Below are positions 34,520 to 45,031 of a stretch of DNA of 64,000 bases, in pieces. The notes beneath the pieces are model-generated. The model ran no database searches, had not been told where the DNA came from, and saw only the letters and a list, made by a program, of their open reading frames with translations. A program made the translations under genes and the position numbers. Source of the DNA: Megaustenia siamemsis (lineage: Eukaryota > Mollusca > Gastropoda > Stylommatophora > Ariophantidae); the NCBI GenBank assembly GCA_032433765.1, contig JAVIAB010000051.1, forward strand, positions 151,143,276 to 151,207,275. Direction: 5' to 3'. Within the stretch, counting starts at the first letter, position 1. Each line of letters opens with the position of its first letter.

Positions 34520-34817
34520 TATGCGCGTGTTTATCATTAGTAAAGCTAGCATATCGTGTATCAATAGCAAAGTTAGTATTCTGTTTATCACTAATAAGTA
34601 AGTATATCGTTTATCGTTAGAAAAGTTAGTCTATCGTGTATCACTAGTACAATTAATTCATCGGTTTTCATTCGTGAAGTTAGCATATCGTGTATCATTA
34701 GAAAAGTTAATATAGCTTTCAACATTAGAAAAGTTAGTATATCATTTAACATTAGAAACGTTAGTATATCGTTTATTATTAGTAAAGTTAGTATATCGTG
34801 TATCATTATTAAAGTTA
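34520..34817. repeat. 27-bp satellite, left segment
   Basis: Degenerate units built on AAAGTTAGTATATCGTTTATCATTAG-like words. Interrupted by a LINE at 34818 and continuing at 35748. Confidence 0.82.
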
Positions 34818-35747
34818 GTATATCATCTTCATAATAATCATGTGCCATACCGGTTGGCGTAGGTGATCATGTCCCTCCACAATCTTCTATCTACAGTGCA
34901 TCGTATCAGTTCTGTTGTTGACTGTTTTCCATGCCATGACACCAAGCTATTCCTAATCCAGTATTTTCTCTCTTTGTCGCCCGCGATCTCTCTTTGCTTT
35001 TATTTTGCCAGTTGTAACCAAGTATTCCAACTTTCCTCTTCTCATGATGTGCCCGAAAAATGTTGATTGCTTCTTTCTGATGTTTTTAAGAGTTCCCTTT
35101 TTGTGTTGGCCTCTTTGAGAACTTCCTCATTGGTCTTTTTAGCTGTCCAGGGAGCTTTCAACATTCTTCTGAGAAATCCCATCTCCGTGGCCTCTAATCG
35201 TCTTTTCATGTTTGTCCACTGTCCATGATTCGCTTCCATAGGTCAGAATTGGTTCTATATAGCACCGATGAACTCTCTTTCTCATTTTTCTTTGACATAG
35301 ATTTGTTGCATAAGATATTTTTAACCTTCTGAAATGCTATTTTGGCCTCAGCTATTATGCTTTTTATTTCTGTGGTGCATCTCCCATATGATGTTATTAT
35401 TGTGCCCAAGTATTTGAAACGTTGCACTTGTTTCAGATTTGTCTCGTTTATTTTTATGCTGCATGATGGTGGTGATTGTTTCTTCGATATAACCATTACT
35501 TCTGTTTTCTTACTATTCAGACTGAGACCTTTCTTGTTGCTTTCTTTTACTATTATGTCTATCATTTCTTGTAGTTCATTTTCTGTCTCTGCTATTAAGA
35601 CTATGTCATCAGTATATCGCAAATTATTTATGTTGTGACCGTTGATTTCAATTCCTTTTTTGTCTACTATTGATCTCATAATATATTCGCTGTAAAGTGA
35701 AAACAAATCCGGCGACAGAACACAGCCATATCTGACTCCTTGCTTTA
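34818..35747 (-). mobile_element. 5'-truncated LINE family A in 27-bp satellite
   Basis: It reads [24 protein letters not shown], NINNLRYTDDIVLIAETENE (YTDD in place of YADD), SLNSKKTEVMVIS and the C-terminal FLRRMLKAPWTAKKTNEEVL. A frameshift near 35235 separates the parts. The tail is ATGATTATTATGAAGATGA. The possible 8-bp duplication TAAAGTTA (34810-34817 and 35748-35755) is weak because it lies in satellite. It was probably inserted into an existing array. Confidence 0.82.
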
Positions 35748-36480
35748 TAAAGTTACACTAAAGTTATATAGTTTATCATTTGTAAAGTTAGGATATCGTG
35801 TATCATTAGAAAAGTTAGTATATCTTTTAACATTAGAAAAGTTAGTATATCTGTTAACATTAAAAAAGTTAGTATATCTGTTAACATTAGAAAAGTTAGT
35901 ATATCTGTTAACATTAGTAAAGTTAGTATAGCAGTTTATCATTAGTAAAGTTAGTACATCAGTTTATCATTAGTAAAGTTAGTATAGCAGTTTATCATTA
36001 GTAAAGTTAGTATATCAGTTTATCATTAGTAAAGTTAGTATAGCAGTTTATCATTAGTAAAGTTAGTATAGCAGTTTATCATTAGTAAAGTTAGTATAGC
36101 AGTTTATCATTAGTAAAGTTAGTATAGCAGTTTATCATTAGTAAAGTTAGTATAGCAGTTTATCATTAGTAAAGTTAGTATATCAGTTACAATTGTCCAG
36201 TATATCAGTTTATCATTAGTAAAGTTAGTATATCAGTTTATCATAAGTAAAGTTAGTATATCAGTTTATCATTAGTAAAGTTAGTATATCTTTTAACATT
36301 AGAAAAGTTAGTATATCTTTTAACATTAGAAAAGTTAGTATATCTTTTAACATTAGAAAAGTTAGAATATCTTTTAACATTAGAAAAGATAGTATATCTT
36401 TTAACATTAGAAAAGTTAGTATATCGTTTATCATTAGTAAAGTTAATATATGGTTTATTATTGGTAAAGTTAGCATAACT
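35748..36480. repeat. 27/28-bp satellite, right segment
   Basis: Two related periods: 28-bp units with CAGTTTATCATTAGTAAAG (35930-36280) and 27-bp units with TCTTTTAACATTAGAAAAG (35810-35930 and 36285-36420). The 27-bp stretches give an open frame with 9-residue repeats (TNFSNVKRY). Confidence 0.9.
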
Positions 36481-36489
36481 ATTACTTGT

Positions 36490-36645
36490 AAGATATCTCA
36501 TCAATGTCTTTGACCCCGCATTGTGTGTAGCTAGTATAACCGGCATCCATTCAAGAACATTATATCTCCAGCTTGTTGAGTCTCTGTTCATTCTTCGCAG
36601 GTTATCCCAGGTCTGGCTCATAGGTTTCATCTCTGCCATGCTGTT
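36490..36645 (-). mobile_element. LINE C-terminal tail fragment
   Basis: Minus-strand reading MAEMKPMSQTWDNLRRMNRD and then a HNAGSKT-containing end match the general last-30-residue pattern of these LINEs (compare EAEMKMMGKTWNDLKRMAKN at the end of family C). It sits directly beside the 27-bp satellite. Confidence 0.6.
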
Positions 36646-36881
36646 AGCTTTTCAATCTGAATCTAATTTGACTGTGATTGTAGCTTAATACATGACCTCT
36701 TCAGCTCTGTGGTCTGCGTGTGAATCTTTTTGATTGCACATCTTGAGCAATTTCAGATCAATACACCAAATTTCCTCTGGCTGTTGGTATGAAACGATCA
36801 TTCTTAGCGATTCTATTCTCTTGTGCTCCATTTTTTTTTGTTTAACCATATTAAAGCAGCATTGAAACTACATTATCATCA

Positions 36882-37200
36882 TCATAATAACGCGCTTTGA
36901 CAGTTGGCGAAGACGATCATCTCACTCCACATCACTCGGTCCTTCACACATGTCATAATTTCAGAAGGTGATTTTTTTAAAATCTCATTTGGATAAGGTG
37001 TTCAATATTTTTTTCCTCTTCGTTTTCATCTGTTCTTTTTTTTCCATTTATTCTGCTTATTATTATAGTATCCTCAATGCCTTCTTTTCGCAGGACATAT
37101 CCAATAAATGTAGATTGTCGCTTCCTTATTATTTTGATGATATTTCTGGTTGCTTCAGCTCATTTTAGACACTCTTCATTTAAATTGTACATCTCTCATA
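36882..37200 (-). mobile_element. Decayed LINE family A 3' fragment
   Basis: On the plus strand it begins CATCATCATCATAATAACGC, a (GAT)n tail, and then TTGGCGAAGACGATCATCTC, equivalent to the family A end TTGGCGTAGGTGATCATGTC. The coding traces behind it are broken. Confidence 0.65.
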
Positions 37201-37255
37201 AATCCGGAGATTGGTACTCAAGTTGTGCCATGAGAATCTCTTAGTGTTTACCACA

Positions 37256-37605
37256 GCCAAAGATAATTTAGCTTTATGGCAAATGATAATTTAGTTTTAT
37301 GGCAAAGGATAATTTAGCTTTATGGCAAAGGATAATTTAGCTTTATGGCAAAGGATAATTTAGCTTTATGGCAAAGGATAATTTAGCTTTATGGCAAAGG
37401 ATAATTTAGCTTTATGGCAAAGGATAATTTAGCTTTATGGCAAAGGATAATTTAGCTTTATGGCAAAGGATAATTTAGCTTTATGGCAAAGGATAATTTA
37501 GCTTTATGGCAAAGGATAATTTAGCTTTATGGCAAAGGATAATTTAGCTTTATGGCAAAGGATAATTTAGTTTTATGGCAAATGATAATTTAACTTTATG
37601 AATAT
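37256..37605. repeat. 23-bp satellite, about 15 copies
   Basis: The units are TTTAGCTTTATGGCAAAGGA plus TAA, almost perfect. Edge units differ in the same way on both ends (TTTTATGGCAAATGATAA). Confidence 0.95.
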
Positions 37606-37729
37606 CCCCGTCAGTTCCTGGATCAAGTGATATCACTTTCTTTTCTTACAACTCGTTACGATTGAAGATGATGTCAGTTTGAAGCTACCTACATGTTATA
37701 TCGGATGGCTGTAGCTGAGAATATCAACG

Positions 37730-38570
37730 TTTAAAAGCAATAGCTTTTGTTCAAGAACTCAATCTGTAAATAGTGAGAGAATGAACGTCTAAACACACTA
37801 TTTTTTGTTCAAGAACTCAATCTACGCATGATGAGAGAAAAAACGTCTAAGAACACTAGTTTCTTACTTCAAGAACTCAATCTGTAAATAGTGAGAGAAT
37901 GAACGTCTAAACACACTATTTTTTGTTCAAGAACTCCATCTGTAAATCGTGAGACAATGAAACGTCTAAAAACGCTATTTTTTTTTAAATTAAAGAACTC
38001 AATCTGTAAATGGTGAAAGCATGAACGTCTAAACAGACTATTTTTTGTTAAAGAACTCATATTTAAATGATGAGAGCATAAACGTCAAAACAACTTTTTT
38101 GTGTTCAAGAACTCAATCTATAAATATTTAGAGAATAAACGTCAAAACACGCTATTTTGTTCAAGAACTCAATCTATAAATATTTAGAGAATAAACGTCT
38201 AAACGCGCTATTTTGTTCAAGAACTCAATCTATAAATATTTAGAGAATAAACGTCTAAACGCGCTATTTTGTTCAAGAACTCAATCTATAAATATTTAGA
38301 GAATAAACGTCCAAACACGCTATTTTGTTCAAGAACTCAATCTATAAATATTTAGAGAATAAACGTCCAAACACGCTATTTTGTTCAAGAACTCAATCTA
38401 TAAATATTTAGAGAATAAACGTCCAAACACGCTATTTTGTTCAAGAACTCAATCTATAAATATTTAGAGAATAAACGTCCAAACACGCTATTTTGTTCAA
38501 GAACTCAATCTATAAATATTTAGAGAATAAACGTCCAAACACGCTATTTTGTTCAAGAACTCAATCTGTA
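37730..38570. repeat. 56-bp satellite, about 14 copies
   Basis: Units contain TTGTTCAAGAACTCAATCTA, TAAATATTTAGAGAATAAAC and GTCCAAACACGCTATT. Early units (37730-38100) are diverged; later ones (38150-38570) are nearly identical, giving a clear age gradient along the array. Confidence 0.93.
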
Positions 38571-38619
38571 CAAATCATAATTCACTCTCATTTTCTCTTT
38601 ATTTGTCACAAAAATTATC

Positions 38620-39075
38620 ATCGTGGTCTACAAGCACGCATCAAGTTGCCACAAGCCTGGTCTATACCGTTCATATCTTGCTCCTGTTATTCTCTGTCAG
38701 TGTGCCCTTAGTCTGTCCTCTTTTACCTTCCCCTCAATGGGTTCTGCTACAAGACAGTTCTTGTGGCTGTTGCTGCACTCTTCGGAACACATGCTCTCTC
38801 CATTGCATGATCCTTTTTTATACATCACTTATTTCGTTACATTGCCAAGCGATGCTATCTTATTTTCCTTATTATCACACACTCTTATTGTGCCTTCATT
38901 GAGCTTTATATTTTATAAGCAACAATGTTATTTGTTGTTTCTGTGTGTATTTAAAGCAAGATTTTCTAAGACAATTTTTTCTCAAACAGAATTACTTCTA
39001 ATGTTATTTATTCTGGTCGCACCAGCTGCTTTTCTTCGACACCTCAGTTCAGTGGTGACTAACTTTCTCTTCTGA
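38620..39075 (-). mobile_element. Possible decayed LINE (family D-like)
   Basis: The minus strand has KRKLVTTELRCRRKAAGATR near 39070-39010, close to the family D-like relic at 12245 (KLVTTEMRCLRKALRGTRKD). Further on come QWREHVFRR-like and GKRGQTKGTLTEN pieces. There are many stops and no ends, so the call is tentative. Confidence 0.4.
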
Positions 39076-39124
39076 ATGTGAATGACCATATTTGGCGCTG
39101 GTAACATAAGCTGGGAATAAAAAT

Positions 39125-39447
39125 GCTTTGTATAAGATATTTAGGAGGTGAACATTTTGTCCCAATATTTCCTCTGCATTACTGCTTTTGAAAAGGGGGC
39201 TCCTAAAAACAAAGAAACAAATAACTTTTTTCGGGCACATCATGAGAAGATGAAAGTTGGAATACTTGGTTACAAACTGGCGAAATACAGAGAAAGATAT
39301 CGCGGACGACAAAGAGAGAAAATACAGGATACCTTGGTGTTATGGCATGGAGAACAGTCATCAACAGAACTGATGCGACGCACTGTTAAAAGAAGAATAT
39401 GGAATGACATGATCGCCTACGCCAACCGGTATGGCACATGATGATGA
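39125..39447 (+). mobile_element. LINE family A C-terminal fragment
   Basis: It reads FRAHHEKMKVGILGYKLAKY, RGRQREKIQDTLVLWHGEQS, STELMRRTV and NDMIAYANRYGT, then a stop and TGATGATGATAT. This is the last 100 codons of family A with early frameshifts. Confidence 0.78.
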
Positions 39448-39679
39448 TATTGCATCTGATCTTTATTTCTTCATCCATTTTATCATTTTCTGAGAGTGAT
39501 GTTTAGATACTTGAAATATTATTATGAATAAATGTTTTAATTTAGTTACAATTAATTTAATATGAGCAAATGTATTTATCTGGAAGGATATAAATGTCAA
39601 GGATGTAGAATAGTATGTATATGTAGGTAGCTATACAAAGTAGGGACATAGAATGGTATTAAAGTAAAGATATTAAAAA

Positions 39680-40175
39680 TAAAAACAAGCGGAGCTTTTA
39701 TTACACTAGGAAAAATAGAGATCAGTCAAAAGAAATGAGATACCAAAATGAAAATTGCCTACTCAAATGTTAAATCAATCCTATTATATGGACGTGAAAC
39801 ATGAAAAACAACAAAAAGCAACAGATATGAAGCTACAAGTTGCTGTACAGAATAAAATGGAAAAAGAACGGTATGACTGAATTATTAACACAGAACTAGG
39901 GGAAAGTACCAGACAAGCACAAGTCGAAATAGTTCTGAGACAAATGTGCTGGTGTTGGACAGCTCAACTCAGACAGAACAGGCCTCTTTTTGATCGCCAG
40001 TGAAAGAGACAAAGCGTAAGGCCATTAGATACTTGGAGAAGGGAGGTAGGAATGCAGATGAAGAAGATGAGAAAGACAAGGAGCGATCTTAATAGAATGG
40101 CATCAAGCAAGACGTCTTAGAAGATATTTGTTGAAGACCTTTGCTTAACTGAGTTGAAAAGGAAGAAAAAGCAGT
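39680..40175 (+). mobile_element. Decayed LINE family C C-terminal fragment
   Basis: Traces include NVKSILLYGRET, RIKWKKNGMTELL, VEIVLRQMCWCWTAQLRQ-like, and finally an IEMQMKKMRKTRSDLNRMA-like ending. This corresponds to the end of the 829-codon family C frame. Many stops. Confidence 0.6.
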
Positions 40176-40190
40176 GTAACTTATGGTTAT

Positions 40191-40438
40191 CATCATCATC
40201 ATTGAGTGCCGTCTCCGCAACGAAGGTTGGCTACCATGGAGCGCCATTTTGCTCTATCTCTTGCTTTGATGGTGCAGGTTGTCATCGGTTGATTTGTCCA
40301 TCTTTTGATGTTACTCGTCCATGTTAATCTTGGTCTGCCTCTGCCTCTTTTACCTTGTATTTTCCCCTCCAGGATCACTTTCAGTAGGCTGTTGTGTCTT
40401 TTAACATGGCCTAAGAATCGCATTTGTCTTGTTCTAAT
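40191..40438 (-). mobile_element. Short 5'-truncated LINE (family F)
   Basis: A 248-bp insert flanked by the perfect 11-bp duplication CTTATGGTTAT (40180-40190 and 40439-40449). It has a (GATGATGATG) tail and an open C-terminal reading: RTRQMRFLGHVKRHNSLLK, GKRGRGRPRLTW, KARDRAKWRSMVANLRC. A 38-bp stretch of it (40385-40422) reappears exactly at 44853-44890. Confidence 0.88.
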
Positions 40439-40454
40439 CTTATGGTTATGGTTA

Positions 40455-40862
40455 GTCGAAAGCCCCGGTATCACTGCAAACGAATGGAATTCTATAATTG
40501 TTCAACCGCCCGTGCCATTGGAATCATCCGATCTAACAACTCATCGAATATTCAAACAAAGAAAAGTAGTTGCAGTCCTCATCGTTGCAGATACAGCACA
40601 CGTCAAGAGACATGTGGCGTTTCCGCACCGAATTGAACGCATCTGAACTGTCTTTCGTCATACGATATCATCATTCATCGTGAGCGATTTGAATTTAGAA
40701 ACACCCTCAGGATGAAACACACAGGTCACGGTGTGCACAGAGCAAGACTCTGTAGCTCTGGCAGCAGGCCGGACTTGGAATATGAGGAAACTGCAACAAG
40801 GAACATTTATCAGACAGTGACTCAACGGTTCCCTGTCGCCTATCCGCCATATTGACCGGAAG
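40455..40862 (+). repeat. Dispersed about 410-bp repeat, copy 2
   Basis: This is the inverted partner of 27845-28258. It starts just after the LINE target-site duplication and ends with ATCCGCCATATTGACCGGA. Traces of a cysteine-rich reading (DVCCICNDEDC) occur on the complementary strand of this copy and in the equivalent place of copy 1, but stops occur at shared positions. Confidence 0.8.
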
Positions 40863-40869
40863 TCAAAGG

Positions 40870-41030
40870 TTTAAGGGGTAAATCTTATAAATTATTTGTT
40901 CACGTATGATTTTATTATTGCTGCTTTAATTATATGTTCACATATATGACTTTGTTATGGCAACAATTGTATAAATTATGTTCGCATATGACTTTATTAT
41001 TGCTGACTGTTTTAATTATCTGTTCACATA
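40870..41030. repeat. Degenerate repeat flanking mariner (left)
   Basis: Imperfect units with TGTTCACATATGACTTTATTATTG. The same words resume at 46913 right of the mariner element (TATGACTTTCTTATGGG, ATCTGTTCACACACAAC). The element therefore interrupted one continuous repeat. Confidence 0.75.
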
Positions 41031-41169
41031 CGAGGCATGTCCAAATGAAACCCGTCCCATTGACTTCATTACAAACATATGTAAGATACATCAGCAGATG
41101 TGGCAGAATTAAATCAAGCAATTGTCATGAAGCAAGTACTCATCAGGGTTCTTTGGAAAAACAGCACAG

Positions 41170-41660
41170 ACATTTAGACATGCATCCCACTGTATGGATA
41201 GACGATAGATGCCGTCCGAGAAAAATTACTTTGGTTGCTCATTGAACCATTTTGTCATCGACGCCATGACGTCTACATCGGAGTCGAATCGTTGTCACTT
41301 TAGAGTATTTTGTTTAAGGGTCAGAACAAGTGAAAGCCAGATGGTCACAGATCGGAGCTGTAGGCTGAAGTTTGCACAACTTTCCACCGTTTCCTTGCTA
41401 ACGCTGCCTTCACAATGTTCTCGATATGTGGGCGAACATTGTCATGCAGCAGAATCACACTACACGAAAGCATGCTAGGTCTCTTATTATTGATGATGTA
41501 TGCTAGTTACCTAGTGTCATTGTAGCAGATGACATTGATGTTTACACCTGGCTTTTTAAAGTCTGCCAATAGAATCCCTTCGTGATCGAAAAACATGGTT
41601 AGTATAACCTTACCAGCGGAAACCTGTGACTTGAATGTTGTTTGTTTTGGTGATCCGGGA
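41170..41660 (-). pseudogene. Mariner transposase, catalytic C-terminal part
   Basis: Minus-strand reading from 41660: RKHPGSPKQTTFKSQVSAGK, then LTMFFDHEGILLADF, later VILLHDNVRPHIENIV with the second catalytic Asp of the DD(34)D triad (LHDN near 41440), and WKVVQTSAYSSDL. Here the usual A-P-S-D block reads stop-P-S-G, so the third Asp is lost. TGA stops occur in this block and just after. A frameshift lies in the region 41480-41560. Mariner transposase cuts and pastes its own DNA at TA sites. Confidence 0.85.
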
Positions 41661-42270
41661 TGTTTCCGTTACGAGCTCACTGTTTTGTTGCACGGCTCAT
41701 CGCTTGCTACTATAAGATGTTTCCGTTACAAGCTCACTATTTTGTTGCACGGCTCATCACTTGCCACTATAAGATGTTTGCGTTACAAGCTCACTGTTTT
41801 GTTACACGGCTCATCACTTGCCACTATAAGATGTTTCCGTTACAAGCTCACTATTTTGTTGCACGGCTCATCACTTGCCACTATAAGATGTTTGCGTTAC
41901 AAGCTCACTATTTTGTTGCACGGCTCATCACATGCGACTATAAGATGTTTCCGTTACAAGCTCACTATTTTGTTGCACGGCTCATCACTTGCCACTATAA
42001 GATGTTTGCGTTACAAGCTCACTATTTTGTTGCACGGCTCATCACTTGCCACTATAAGATGTTTGCGTTACGAGCTCACTGTTTTGTTACACGGCTCATC
42101 ACTTGCCACTATAAGATGTTTCCGTTACAAGCTCACTATTTTGTTGCACGGCTCATCACTTGCCACTATAAGATGTTTCCGTTACAGGCTCACTATTTTG
42201 TTGCACGGCTCATCACTTGCCACTATAAGATGTTTCCGTTACAAGCTCACTGTTTTGTTGCACGGCTCAT
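41660..42270. repeat. 58-bp minisatellite within mariner, left block
   Basis: About 10 units containing CGGCTCATCACTTGCCACTA, TAAGATGTTTCCGTTACAAG and CTCACTATTTTGTTGCA. On the minus strand the part GAGCTTGTAACGGAAACAT is continuous with the transposase codons that follow at the 41660 edge, so the array grew from transposase sequence. Confidence 0.92.
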
Positions 42271-42289
42271 CTTCTTCTTCTTTTACCTT

Positions 42290-44779
42290 TTAGCTCCTGG
42301 TGGAGCATAGGTCTTCAACAAACACTTTCCAAGTCGTTCTGTTTTTTGCCATTCTTTTAAGATCATTCCATGTCTTCCCCATCATCTTCATCTCTGCTTC
42401 TATCTGTCTTCTCCAAGAATTCCTTGGTCTTCCTCTTTGTCTTTTCCCCTGGGGATTCCAAAAAAGGGCCTGTTGTGTAATACTCTCAGTTGGCTTCCGT
42501 AGTGTGTGTCCTATCCATCGCCATCGTCTTCGCTGTATCTCTTTATCCACTGGTATTTGACCGGTACATTTCCATAATTCCACGTTAGTGACTTTGTCCT
42601 GCCATTTCCATCCCTTTATTCTGCGCAAGCATCCATTAATGAAAGTCTGTACTTTCGTGATTGTCAATTTTGTCATTCTCCATGTTTCACAGCCATATAA
42701 TAGGACCGACTTAACATTTGAGTTGAAAATTTTTATTTTTGTATTTAGCCTAATTTCTTTGGATTTCCATATGTTTCCCAGTGCAATGAAAGCTCCTCTT
42801 GCTTTTGATATCTTTATTTTGGTATCATTTTCTGTTCCTCCCTCTTTATCTATATTACTGCCCAGATATATATAAGATTGTACGTCTAGTAGAGGTATTT
42901 CTCCTAGTTTTATATGGTTATTGCCAACTGCATTAATTCTCATAATATTGGTCTTATCTCTATTAATCTTTAGTCCTAGCTGTTGTGATCTCTCATCTAA
43001 TATACTCATTTTATCCTGCATCTGTTGATGGCTGTGTGATAGGAGAGCTATGTCATCAGCAAAGTCTAAATCATCAAGTTGTTTGGTCAGTGACCACTGG
43101 ATCCCATTTCTGTTGTTTTGAGTTATTTTCATAATCCAATCTATGGCCAGTAGAAAGAGAAATGGAGACAGGAGGCATCCTTGCCTTACTCCTGTTCTTA
43201 TTTCAAATGCTTCTGTAAGCTGTCCTTCATGCACCACACTACATTTTGTTCCTTCATACATTGTTTTTATCAGGTTAATAAACTTTATGGGGATTCCGTA
43301 ATGACTCAGCAACTTCCAAAGCATTCTTCTGTCTAAACTATCAAATGCCTTTTCGTAATCTATGAATCCAATATATAGTGGGGATTTTAGTTCTAAACTT
43401 TGTTCAACTATTATACGTAGGGTAGTTATTTGATCAGCACATGATCTGTTCTTCCTAAAACCTGCTTGTTCATCTCTCAAGTGTTTCTCTATAGCCTCTT
43501 TTAGTCTCTCCAGAATGATTCTGCCTAATATTTTTCCTGGCACTGATAGTAGCATAATTCCCCTATAATTTGTGCACTCCTGTAAACTTCCTTTCTTTGG
43601 TAGTTTGATCATATAACCTTCTCTCCAGTCTTTAGGTATTTCTTCCCTCTCCCAAATTTTATCCACTAGATCCTGTAACATCTTGGTAGAGGTGTTAATA
43701 TCTGCTTTGATGGCTTCCGAAGGAATTTCATCTGGTCCTGTGGCTTTACCATCTTTTAATAATTTGATGGCTTTCATTATTTCTTCTTTGCTTGGTTTTC
43801 CGCAGTTAACGTGTAACTCTTCTTCTGCTGGTAGTATATCTGGAGGATTATTTGAGCCGGGTCTGTTCAAAAGTTCTTCAAAGTGTTCTTTCCATCTCTC
43901 CATTTGTTCCCTTATATTACTAAGCAGATTTCCTTTCTTGTCTTTGATAAAGGCGTTGATCTGTTTGTATTTTCCACCTAATTTCTTTGTGCTGTTGTAC
44001 AGTTCTTTCATATTCCCTTTATTTGCTGCTTCTTCTGCATCTTTAGCTAGTTCATCTATATATTTCCTCTTATCCCTTTTAATGCATCTTCTCACTTCTT
44101 TGTTCACCTCTGTGTAAGCTTCCTGTGTCTTGGCTTTATTACTTCTTGTTTTGCTTTTATTTATGTCTGGTTTCTTGTTCTTTCTTTCTTTAATTTTATC
44201 CAGGGTCTCTGCTGTCATCCATGCCTTATTCTGGCGTTCTCTTTTCCCCAGTGTTTCTTCGCATGTCTCTTTCCATATATTTTTTACCTGTTTCCAATGA
44301 TCTTCTATATTTATTGTATTTTCTAGTTGTTGGAGGACTTGGTATTTGTTTGATATTGTGACTGCGAATTTATCTTTAATTCCTTGTTCTTTAAGAAACC
44401 CTACATTGAAATACTTTCTACCCTTATTCGTTGTATTATACCTTTTTAATTTAATTTTAAGTTTGGCTAACAGAAGATGATGATCAGAAGCTATATCTGC
44501 CCCTCTATATACTTTTACATCCTGTAAGGATGACTTAAACTTATTATTAATACATATGTGATCAATTTGATTTTCCGTTCTATGATCTGGTGACACCCAT
44601 GTAGCTTTGTGTATTCTTTTATGTTGGAATATTGTTCCTCCTAGGCTCATTTGATTAAGGGCGCAGAAATTCACAAATATCTCTCCATTCTCGTTTATAT
44701 CTCCAAGTCCATGTTTTCCCATAATCTCTTCGAAGCCTCTGTTGTCTGATCCTACCTTAGCATTTAGGTCTCCCATCAA
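42290..44779 (-). CDS. LINE family C endonuclease/reverse transcriptase, 829 codons
   Basis: The longest credible frame of the window. It starts inside the endonuclease (GDLNAKVGSDNRG at residues 3-15), continues with NQIDHICINNKF and the late motif SDHHLLLAKLKIKLK near residues 104-118, and a basic linker. The reverse transcriptase follows: GKATGPDEIPSEAIKAD, YRGIMLLSVPGKIL, FIDYEKAFDSLDRR, RTGVRQGCLLSPFLF and the catalytic LDFADDIALL near residue 572. The C-terminal block is [29 protein letters not shown] and [13 protein letters not shown], ending in WKVFVEDLCSTRS. It has no internal stops. The first endonuclease half is cut off by filler DNA, so the copy is probably not autonomous. The start codon is internal to the true protein. 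Confidence 0.88.
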   Translation of the reverse strand: MMGDLNAKVGSDNRGFEEIMGKHGLGDINENGEIFVNFCALNQMSLGGTIFQHKRIHKATWVSPDHRTENQIDHICINNKFKSSLQDVKVYRGADIASDHHLLLAKLKIKLKRYNTTNKGRKYFNVGFLKEQGIKDKFAVTISNKYQVLQQLENTINIEDHWKQVKNIWKETCEETLGKRERQNKAWMTAETLDKIKERKNKKPDINKSKTRSNKAKTQEAYTEVNKEVRRCIKRDKRKYIDELAKDAEEAANKGNMKELYNSTKKLGGKYKQINAFIKDKKGNLLSNIREQMERWKEHFEELLNRPGSNNPPDILPAEEELHVNCGKPSKEEIMKAIKLLKDGKATGPDEIPSEAIKADINTSTKMLQDLVDKIWEREEIPKDWREGYMIKLPKKGSLQECTNYRGIMLLSVPGKILGRIILERLKEAIEKHLRDEQAGFRKNRSCADQITTLRIIVEQSLELKSPLYIGFIDYEKAFDSLDRRMLWKLLSHYGIPIKFINLIKTMYEGTKCSVVHEGQLTEAFEIRTGVRQGCLLSPFLFLLAIDWIMKITQNNRNGIQWSLTKQLDDLDFADDIALLSHSHQQMQDKMSILDERSQQLGLKINRDKTNIMRINAVGNNHIKLGEIPLLDVQSYIYLGSNIDKEGGTENDTKIKISKARGAFIALGNIWKSKEIRLNTKIKIFNSNVKSVLLYGCETWRMTKLTITKVQTFINGCLRRIKGWKWQDKVTNVELWKCTGQIPVDKEIQRRRWRWIGHTLRKPTESITQQALFWNPQGKRQRGRPRNSWRRQIEAEMKMMGKTWNDLKRMAKNRTTWKVFVEDLCSTRS

Positions 44780-44790
44780 GATTATAATAT

Positions 44791-44920
44791 CTTAATATAA
44801 GCTTGTTATTAATTATAATATTTATAATATCCACTTTCCAAGTCGTTCTAAATAGGCTGTTGTGTCTTTTAACATGGCCTAAGAATCGCAAACAAAATAA
44901 TTATAATATTTATAATATCC
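44791..44920. other. Chimeric filler DNA inside the LINE
   Basis: A 22-bp sequence occurs twice (44811-44832 and 44899-44920) and brackets two copied patches. One is 44832-44849, identical over 18 bp to this LINE's own 3' region (42323-42340). The other is 44853-44890, identical over 38 bp to another LINE at 40385-40422. The broken family C copy at 21.7 kb has none of this at the equivalent place. Confidence 0.9.
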
Positions 44921-45031
44921 TTGGCTCGTCTTGCATCCATCTGCCATTGTAGCTGTTTATAAAAATCATCTTTAACTGAGTCATCTTTATCGTTGGTTGG
45001 TGCATAGCATTGTATAATGTGTAATTTTATT

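Larger units (their letters stand above)
42271..45031 (-). mobile_element. LINE family C inserted in mariner minisatellite
   Basis: A 2.76-kb element with a (AAG)n-type 3' tail (plus-strand CTTCTTCTTCTTTT). It is flanked by TTGCACGGCTCAT (42258-42270 and 45032-45044), which is also part of the satellite unit. The 5' end is truncated inside the endonuclease N-terminal half. Between 44791 and 44920 foreign filler interrupts the endonuclease. Everything from 44779 to the C-terminus is one open frame. Confidence 0.9.

Noticed and set aside
37256..37605. CRISPR-like array
   Set aside because: The units are directly adjacent without unique spacers, in a clearly eukaryotic context.
41595..42310. 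Plus-strand 216- and 232-codon repeat frames
   Set aside because: They are antisense to the mariner-derived 58-bp minisatellite.
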